Below, piece by piece: positions 1 through 4,980 of a DNA stretch of 9,137 nt. Source of the stretch: an uncultured Eubacteriales bacterium (GTDB taxonomy: Bacteria > Bacillota > Clostridia > Oscillospirales > Acutalibacteraceae). The notes below the pieces were generated by a model. The model did no database searches, was not told where the DNA came from, and saw nothing but the letters and a program-made list of their open reading frames with translations. The position numbers and the translations under genes were made by a program. Location of the stretch: assembly GCA_900319255.1 (NCBI GenBank), contig ONNU01000030.1, positions 1 to 9,137 on the forward strand. Reading direction: 5' to 3'. Each line of letters opens with the position of its first letter. Within the stretch, counting starts at the first letter, position 1.

Positions 1-22
1 CTCCCCAAATATCAACCGCCGG

Positions 23-78
23 CGCCGGCGTGCCGCCGGTGTCATGTTCGCGCCGGCGTGTCGCCGGTGTCATGTTCG
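23..78. repeat. Two tandem 28-bp hairpin repeats
   Basis: Positions 23-50 and 51-78 are direct repeats of 28 bases with a single difference (C at 33, T at 61). Each unit contains an inverted repeat: CCGGCG at 25-30 pairs with CGCCGG at 34-39, and 53-58 pairs with 62-67, each across a three-base loop. One G-T and one C-G pair extend each stem to 23/41 and 51/69. The only substitution lies in the loop, so the stem is unchanged. The units are contiguous with no spacers, which does not fit a CRISPR array. A REP-like palindromic element is possible, but the family is unknown to me. Confidence 0.8.
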
Positions 79-382
79 CGTTGTAAGTTATGACCATGCA
101 AGCCTTTTCCTCGCGATTGTAAGATAATTTATTGGCGGCATTTTTTGTAGATCTGCGGTAGTTTTTCGTTGCCAATCTTAATTTTACACTTAGTCGACGC
201 TGCACCCAAAATCGGGGGGGACAGGTCTGACAATGCTTTACTTTCGTCCCCGCGTGTTATACTTGGATGGGATGGGAAAACAAAAAATTCCCAAAGCCGG
301 CTCCTAAGCAAAGTCCCAGAAACATTTTTCACAACCCTTTTCGGCGGCGGTCTGCGGCGATGCTGTCGTGGAAAAGAAGATA

Positions 383-411
383 TTGAATACCACGGAAAGA
401 TATGTTACAAT
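383..411 (+). promoter_or_regulatory. Extended -10 SigA-type promoter upstream of the GNAT gene
   Basis: A -35 box TTGAAT (383-388) is separated by 17 bases from TACAAT (406-411), which is preceded by TG at 403-404 to give an extended -10. Transcription would start near 418, about 24 bases before the proposed TTG start at 442. The same TTGAAT-17-TGn arrangement drives the minus-strand operon at 8063-8035. Prediction is from sequence only. Confidence 0.6.
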
Positions 412-441
412 GGTCAAAAATGGCATCAGAGTTAATCGGCT

Positions 442-989
442 TTGAAAGTGTATGCTATTACAAAAATGCATGAATTGTGGGAGAAAGCTATCCGGTATGC
501 TGACGGCTGCTCGTGGAGCGCTGGAAAGAATTTAGCTGAAAGAATGAGAAACGATCTGATTCTTGACCGGCAGAGAGTGTTTGTGGCACTGATGGACGAT
601 AAAATTGTGGGCTTCTGTACCTTTACGGAAAAGGATGTATTATCAGATGAATATGATCTGTGCAGTATTATCCCAGGAGCGCAGCAGGTGTCTGAATTGC
701 AGGGCAGGTCTGACGATGCTATACTGTCGAACCAAATGGGACAGCCGTGTTTTATCGGCTTAGTTTTTTTGATGAAAGCTATCGTGGAAACAGGATTTCG
801 GAAATACTTATCAGAAATGTATTATCCTACGCTAAGCAAATCGGGACTGATAATGTGTTTTTGATGAGCGGAGAGATCGGGCTATATGAAAAATACGGCT
901 TCAGGTCACTGGGCTATTATAAAACTATTTTCAATACAGAAGATCAGCTGTTTGTCATAAGTACATCTGAGCAAGATTCAGATAATTGA
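442..989 (+). pseudogene. GNAT family N-acetyltransferase, frameshifted
   Basis: This is a GCN5-related acetyltransferase, which would transfer acetyl from acetyl-CoA to an amine; its substrate is unknown. The first frame (442-864) gives the N-terminal part, with CSWSAG near residues 23-28 and the strand VGFCTFTEKD near 56-65. The C-terminal part, with the acyl-CoA-binding segment DESYRGNRISE and GLYEKYGF, lies in another frame ending at 989. The frames meet at a run of seven Ts (764-770). An eighth T would read FFDESYRGNRISE continuously and restore a protein of about 183 residues. A further oddity is a block of about 30 codons (658-747) between YD and FIG, which I do not expect in this family. 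The start is probably TTG at 442, because an in-frame TAA lies at 433-435; GTG at 448 is the alternative, and neither has a clear Shine-Dalgarno site. The gene is disrupted as read, unless the T-run is a sequencing error. Confidence 0.75.
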
Positions 990-1013
990 TAAAAAATAAA
1001 TCAAGAGGTAATT

Positions 1014-1676
1014 ATGAAAAAAATTGAAACGAATTCAGGCTATGAATATACAAGGCTGTTTGATGTAGGGAAAGACAAGGATGAGCTTAAATATGCAGCT
1101 GTCGGAATTGATGAAGATGATAATTTTATCCTGCATATTTCGGCAGAGAACCGCAAGGATTTTTCCGGGTCAGATGAGTATTTCATTATTGATGACAAGG
1201 AATATCTGAGCTATCTGGACAGGGCGCGGAAAAACAGGCTTGTTTCATGGCTAAGATACAAAAGGCTTCTGAAAAAAGCGGGATCTCCGAAGGCCACAGG
1301 CGGAACGGCGGTTTCCTTTGAAAAAATAACCCTTCGTATCAGCGGTATGCGTTATTGCGAGGAATATGAAATAGTGATGATGAATGATGCGGCTGAGCTT
1401 ACTCGATACAGTATAAGATGGGCTCAGCATGAGGAACAGCGGATGCCTGAAAGTAATGTGAGATGCAGCGTAAATCAGATACTTGATCTTCTGAATCAAT
1501 GCAGGGTGCTTTCATGGGACGGATTTGTCGGGGCGCATCCTAAAGGTGTCAGTGACGGGATCATGTTTTCCCTCACGGGTGTTATAAACGAAAAAAAGAT
1601 AATTGCTCACGGCTCGCAGAACTTTCCCAAGCATTACAGAGAGTTTACTGACGGTCTTCGCAGGCTGCTTGATTAA
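1014..1676 (+). CDS. Conserved-looking hypothetical protein, 220 aa
   Basis: I cannot assign a function. The protein is charged and soluble-looking, with no signal peptide or membrane segment. The most ordered part is the C-terminal third: LSWDGF (166-171), HPKGVSDG (175-182) and GSQNFPKHYREF (200-211). This looks like a small beta-rich domain of a type I associate with uncharacterised Clostridia proteins, but I cannot name the family. The middle (residues 104-160) contains YCEEYEI and a Met/Asn-rich turn. The ATG at 1014 follows AAGAGGT (1003-1009) at short spacing. It lies 24 bases after the acetyltransferase stop on the same strand with no terminator between them, so the two may be cotranscribed. 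It ends seven bases before a hairpin terminator. It is very likely a real gene because of its length, Shine-Dalgarno site and terminator. Confidence 0.8.
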   Translation: MKKIETNSGYEYTRLFDVGKDKDELKYAAVGIDEDDNFILHISAENRKDFSGSDEYFIIDDKEYLSYLDRARKNRLVSWLRYKRLLKKAGSPKATGGTAVSFEKITLRISGMRYCEEYEIVMMNDAAELTRYSIRWAQHEEQRMPESNVRCSVNQILDLLNQCRVLSWDGFVGAHPKGVSDGIMFSLTGVINEKKIIAHGSQNFPKHYREFTDGLRRLLD

Positions 1677-1683
1677 ATATTTC

Positions 1684-1716
1684 AAAGGGCTGTCCGGAAA
1701 AAACGGGCAGCCCTTT
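1684..1716. terminator. Probable bidirectional terminator between convergent genes
   Basis: AAAGGGCTGTCCG (1684-1696) pairs with CGGGCAGCCCTTT (1704-1716): a 13-bp stem with one G-T pair and a seven-base A-rich loop. It starts 7 bases after the + strand stop at 1676 and lies 6 bases beyond the minus-strand stop at 1723. The + side is followed by a T-rich tract (1714-1729). The minus side has a weaker T-rich exit, so it may terminate both directions with unequal strength. Confidence 0.8.
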
Positions 1717-1722
1717 ATCTTA

Positions 1723-3594
1723 TTATTCTTCTTTATGATCCTTTTGATCCGGCTCCTTGTATTTCAGGCAAAGAACGGTAAGATCATCAAACTGGGGCGC
1801 ATCTCCCACAAATTCGTCTATTGCTGTAAGGAGCGTTCCGATAAGCTTTTTGGGATCATCGTCCGGCGATCTGTTCAAGACTTCAAGAAGTCTGTCTGTG
1901 CCGTAAAGCTCTTCCGCCGAATTGGTGGCTTCCGCAACGCCGTCCGTATAGACAAATATGGAACCGCCGCTTTGCAGAGTAAACTCATATTCAGTGAATT
2001 TCATGTTTTTCCTGAGTCCAAGCGCAACACCGTGTTTATCCTTCATCAGCTCAAACCTTTCGCCCGGCTGTCTGAATACAGGGAATTCATGTCCGGCATT
2101 TACAGCTGTGATCTTTCCTGTGCTGATCTCCAGTATGCCAAGCCATACCGTTACGAACATCATATTCTTATTGTTCTCACAGATCTCATTATTAGCGCGG
2201 CGGAAGATCTCGGCAGGACTGCATCCGGTCTTTGCGATATCCTTGATAAGAAGCTTTGACATCATCATGAACAGCGCCGCGGGTACTCCCTTTCCGGATA
2301 CATCTGCAATTACAAGGCAAAGATGATCTTCATCTATTTTGAAATAATCGTAGAAGTCGCCTCCTACCTCCTTCGCTGGTGTCATGGATGCAAATAATTC
2401 AAATCTGTCGGATGCGGGTATCTTTCGCGGAAGCATATCCGACTGGATATTTGAAGCAAGCTCCAGCTCTGCTGCGGCTTTTTCTTTTTCAGCGGTCAGC
2501 CTGAGATTTTCCTCCATATAATCACTTATCTCCGAAGTCATCTCTGTAAAGCTGTCCGCAAGAACACCGATCTCATTTCTGACCCGGATCTTCTTCATTT
2601 TGCGCTCGACTACTTTACTGTCCTTATTCTCCTTATAAATCAGCATTGATTTTTTGATCTTTGAAATAGGTCTGGTTACCTTTCCATAGATGAACATTAC
2701 AATGAGAATATTCGTAGTGACAAGGGTCAATATGCCGCCCACAAGCATTACTATCAGACTTTCCTCCTGCAGAGTAAAAAAGTCATGGCACAAATATTCT
2801 GTTACCATTAGCGCTTTCAGCTTGCCATCATGATAGATCGGAAGGCAGCCCTCGATCCAGATACCGTCATCCTTTGCTTCAAGCTCAAAGGATGACTTAC
2901 CATAGGTGGAATTGCAGGTCTGTTCGTTTTCAAGCACATTATTGAATATTTCAAATTGTTTGACATACTCATAATAGTTTTCCGGGGATTCAGATAATTC
3001 ATATTCCCAGTTGACATAAAGCTCGCCGCAATGTTCCTTGCTGACATCTATTACAAAAAATACGTGATAATCATTATTCATGATCTGCGCAGACGCTGTG
3101 TATATCATCTGCTGATACAGATACTGTGTAAGCATATATTTTTCTTCTTCAGTACAGCTTTCAAAATTTATTTTGTTGGTTTCCGGATCGGCGTGTTCTT
3201 CAAAAAAGCTGTAGAATTCCTGATCCGAAACAACAGTATTATTTGAAAAGCTGTTCTGTATCTTCTCAATGTTATCGCTCCAGTATTCGTAGACAGCATC
3301 CTGCAGACCTACATAATCAAGACAGTTTTCCATGGAAGTAAAATCATTCTGCATAGAAGCGGACTTGATCTTGAAATACAGATAAAATGAGCCTGAGATA
3401 GACGCCATGCTAATGACCAGCGTAGCCAAGAAAAACAATAAAAAGGTTATCAGAGAGACCTGGATAAGCAATCTGCGGTTTTTCTTTTTGGGCTTCCTGG
3501 GCTTTTTAGGTTTTTTAGGCTTTTCCTGTTTTGTCTGATCGTTTTGTTCGTTTTCTGCCGAAGTGTTTTTTTCTTCGGCTGTGGTATGGTTCAC
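1723..3594 (-). CDS. Membrane SpoIIE/RsbU-type PP2C phosphatase with HAMP linker
   Basis: This is a sensor phosphatase that would dephosphorylate a STAS anti-anti-sigma protein, most likely the one at 4070-4372. Residues 1-40 are a charged cytoplasmic tail with a Lys/Pro-rich stretch (26-40). Membrane segment 1 is about 42-73. The extracytoplasmic domain (about 75-277) ends in GIWIEGCLPIYHDG (244-257), which is reminiscent of Cache-type sensors. Membrane segment 2 is about 279-303. A HAMP linker with TRPISKI (307-313) and RNEIGVLADSF (339-349) follows, then a short coiled coil (about 358-385). The phosphatase domain (about 386-612) carries the metal-binding and structural motifs GGDFYD (411-416), ADVSGKG (430-436), NAGH (499-502), TDG (550-552) and DDLT (603-606), so it looks active. 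The start is GTG at 3594, with AAGGGGG ten bases upstream. It is the last gene of the minus-strand operon, 37 bases after the kinase, and ends at the shared terminator. Confidence 0.93.
   Translation of the reverse strand: MNHTTAEEKNTSAENEQNDQTKQEKPKKPKKPRKPKKKNRRLLIQVSLITFLLFFLATLVISMASISGSFYLYFKIKSASMQNDFTSMENCLDYVGLQDAVYEYWSDNIEKIQNSFSNNTVVSDQEFYSFFEEHADPETNKINFESCTEEEKYMLTQYLYQQMIYTASAQIMNNDYHVFFVIDVSKEHCGELYVNWEYELSESPENYYEYVKQFEIFNNVLENEQTCNSTYGKSSFELEAKDDGIWIEGCLPIYHDGKLKALMVTEYLCHDFFTLQEESLIVMLVGGILTLVTTNILIVMFIYGKVTRPISKIKKSMLIYKENKDSKVVERKMKKIRVRNEIGVLADSFTEMTSEISDYMEENLRLTAEKEKAAAELELASNIQSDMLPRKIPASDRFELFASMTPAKEVGGDFYDYFKIDEDHLCLVIADVSGKGVPAALFMMMSKLLIKDIAKTGCSPAEIFRRANNEICENNKNMMFVTVWLGILEISTGKITAVNAGHEFPVFRQPGERFELMKDKHGVALGLRKNMKFTEYEFTLQSGGSIFVYTDGVAEATNSAEELYGTDRLLEVLNRSPDDDPKKLIGTLLTAIDEFVGDAPQFDDLTVLCLKYKEPDQKDHKEE
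3487..3522 (-). repeat. Low-complexity Lys/Pro coding repeat
   Basis: The DNA encoding PKKPKKPRKPKK near the phosphatase N-terminus is an imperfect nine-base repeat (on the minus strand, AAG-CCT-AAA type units). It forms a strongly basic segment just before membrane segment 1, consistent with inside-positive topology. Such repeats can change in copy number. Confidence 0.5.
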
Positions 3595-3604
3595 GCTCTG
3601 TCAG

Positions 3605-3611
3605 CCCCCTT
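3605..3611 (-). promoter_or_regulatory. Ribosome binding site supporting the GTG start of the phosphatase
   Basis: On the minus strand AAGGGGG lies ten bases before the GTG at 3594-3592. It decides the start: the next in-frame Met, near residue 63, lies inside the first membrane segment and would remove the basic tail. Confidence 0.6.
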
Positions 3612-3631
3612 GCTTTGTATTTCCATGTGAT

Positions 3632-4042
3632 TCAGCCCTCTGCTATGCATTTCTTCAGTGTAAGGATATTCCTGCCGTTTTCATATGCGTATTCCACGCT
3701 GTCCATTATCTTTTTGGTCATGAATATTCCAAGTCCGCCGATCTTCTTCTTTGATACCGGTATCGTCACATCCGGATCGTCTGTCACCGTGGGATCAAAC
3801 TGTCTGCCGCTGTCTGAAAAAACAAGTGTCGCTGTGCTGTCTGCTACATCGATGGAAAAGGTTATTTCGCCGCTTTTATCATCATATGCATAATTATTGA
3901 TATTACTGCAGATCTCGTCTATCACTATGTCGATCTTTGCCTGAATGACAAAGGGACAGGAATGCTCTGCTAACTCTTCATTCGCAAGCTCCGTTATAAC
4001 ATCAATGCTTTCGCCGGAGGCGCTTACAGTTATCTCTCTCAT
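3632..4042 (-). CDS. RsbW/SpoIIAB-like anti-sigma kinase (HATPase)
   Basis: This 136-aa GHKL-fold ATP-binding protein has the size expected for RsbW-type serine kinases. In a partner switch such a protein phosphorylates the STAS protein and binds an alternative partner, classically a sigma factor. The N-box is DEICSNINNYAY, with E43 and N47 in the positions that bind Mg-ATP. The G1 box is FSDSG (75-79), with D77 contacting adenine. The G2 box is IGGLGIFMTKKIMD (101-114). The C-terminal strand is NILTLKK. It starts at ATG 4042, with GGGAG close upstream, 27 bases after the STAS gene and 37 before the phosphatase, so the three form one module. Over the last 57 aligned residues it is identical at 35 positions to the second kinase at 8366-8791. 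Its binding partner is not encoded in the window. Confidence 0.9.
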   Translation of the reverse strand: MREITVSASGESIDVITELANEELAEHSCPFVIQAKIDIVIDEICSNINNYAYDDKSGEITFSIDVADSTATLVFSDSGRQFDPTVTDDPDVTIPVSKKKIGGLGIFMTKKIMDSVEYAYENGRNILTLKKCIAEG

Positions 4043-4069
4043 TTACACTCCCGTCCTTTCATACAGTTT

Positions 4070-4372
4070 TTATCTTTCAATTGTCAGAAGCTCTCCGAAT
4101 CCGGTTATTGCAAAGATATCATCAACTATCTTATTTACATTGGTGATCTTTACGCTTCCGCCGTTATCCTCCATCATGCTCTGCGACATAACAAGAACAC
4201 GAAGTCCTGCTGATGATATATAATCAACTGCGCTGAAATCAAAGATGATTTCCTTTGCTGAATCAGGTACCTGACTTACAGCAGCCTGAAGCTCGGGTGC
4301 TGTATTGGAATCTATCTTTCCGACCGGCGCAAGTATATGTGTTGTACCGTAAGAGCTTTTTTTAATATTCAT
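4070..4372 (-). CDS. STAS-domain anti-sigma factor antagonist (RsbV/SpoIIAA-like)
   Basis: This 100-aa single STAS domain is the phosphorylatable switch protein of the module. The core FDFSAVDYISSAGLRVL (44-60) contains the conserved serine pair. By alignment with SpoIIAA (MDSSGLG) and RsbV (MDSTGLG), S54 is the likely phosphosite, targeted by the neighbouring kinase and dephosphorylated by the SpoIIE-type phosphatase. The N-terminal part (VGKIDSNTAPEL, 17-28) and the C-terminal ITGF segment (89-92) also match the family, and the length is typical. It starts at ATG 4372, with GGAGG (4385-4381) eight bases upstream. The reading frame of the dead MATE gene once ran into this start: its TAA would be at 4364-4362, so the two were originally overlapping, probably translationally coupled genes. 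Confidence 0.92.
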   Translation of the reverse strand: MNIKKSSYGTTHILAPVGKIDSNTAPELQAAVSQVPDSAKEIIFDFSAVDYISSAGLRVLVMSQSMMEDNGGSVKITNVNKIVDDIFAITGFGELLTIER

Positions 4373-4980
4373 TTTTAATTCCTCCGTTTAATATAAATAT
4401 TTTATTCATGCATAGTTTTTTCGGTTTATCTTTTATTAAAACATATGCATATTTCTTTCTGAATGCAAGCATGAAAATGATGCTGACAATAAGCGACATC
4501 CCCTCAGTAACCGTCCAGGACAGTCACATTCCGTTTTCTCCCATGAGCCATGAAAGCAGAAAAAGCATCGCTGTCAGGATAACAAAGGTTCTCATTATCG
4601 AAAGGAAAGCGGATAAACCGCCGTTTGAAAACGCTGTGAACACGGCTGATGCGAAAGCATTGAAGCCTACAAACAGGAACGCGGGTATTGCAAATACAAG
4701 ACCCTTCAGCGTCAGATCAAAAAATCTGCGTTCCTTTATCAAAGAACAGCTCCACCACCGGCTCGCGGAAAAGATAAAATGCTACAGCAAGCAGAACTGA
4801 TAATATCAGTATCCACATCATGCTCAGTCTGAATACCTTCGCCTTCATTTTATTATTGCCTGTTCCGTAATGGTAGGAAAACACCGAGGGTACGGCAAAT
4901 TTTATCAGAGAAAAGAAATTGAAATCCTGACCAAGATCATTATCTTCCTTCGGGGGCTTCTTTTCTTTTACTTGATCCAT
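4362..4980 (-). pseudogene. Degenerate MATE-family efflux transporter
   Basis: These are remnants of a multidrug and toxin extrusion (MATE) membrane transporter, normally about 450 residues with 12 helices. Only about 206 codons remain and three lesions are visible. First, the N-terminus with its first helix (FFSLIKFAVPSV) runs straight into FSYHYGTGN, which belongs to the second half of MATE proteins, so about 240 codons are missing at about 4879-4885. Second, a run of six Ts on the minus strand (4724-4719) shifts frame after KGTQIF; five Ts would read IFDLTLKG in phase. Third, TGA at 4526-4524 replaces the Trp expected in GMWLSW, and the same frame then continues for more than 50 sense codons (LSWTVTEGMSLIVSIIF, RKKYAYVL) to TAA at 4362. 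The ATG at 4980 overlaps the end of the NRPS-like gene by 13 bases, with AAAGGAG upstream. The gene is almost certainly non-functional. It probably exported the product of the upstream enzyme (inference). Confidence 0.9.

Larger units (their letters stand above)
1..441. other. Intergenic region without a convincing gene
   Basis: No supportable coding region was found here. The left 80 bases are GC-rich and contain two tandem hairpin repeats; the rest is mixed. Open frames of 67 codons (129-332, minus) and 88 codons (169-435, plus) overlap each other on opposite strands. Neither has a Shine-Dalgarno site nor a protein pattern I recognise, so I do not call them. A 25-base piece (222-246) matches 22 of 25 bases of a block inside the downstream acetyltransferase gene (705-729), which suggests dispersed repeat DNA. 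The right end carries the promoter for the acetyltransferase. Confidence 0.6.

Noticed and set aside
23..78. CRISPR-like direct repeats
   Set aside because: Only two units, directly adjacent with no spacer, and no cas genes nearby.
129..435. Overlapping 67- and 88-codon open frames on opposite strands upstream of the GNAT gene
   Set aside because: Neither has a Shine-Dalgarno site or recognisable motif. They overlap each other, and part of the DNA resembles a repeat found elsewhere in the window.
1603..2326. Long + strand open frames opposite the phosphatase
   Set aside because: They are antisense to a gene with clear SpoIIE-family motifs and have no motifs of their own.
4386..4440. A separate promoter for the STAS-kinase-phosphatase genes
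   Set aside because: TATATT- and TAAAAT-like boxes exist on the minus strand, but no -35 box lies at the right distance and the start would fall almost on the Shine-Dalgarno site.
4408..4800. A 130-codon + strand open frame
   Set aside because: It lies antisense to the MATE remnant, whose minus-strand translation gives recognisable transporter sequence. No ribosome binding site was seen.
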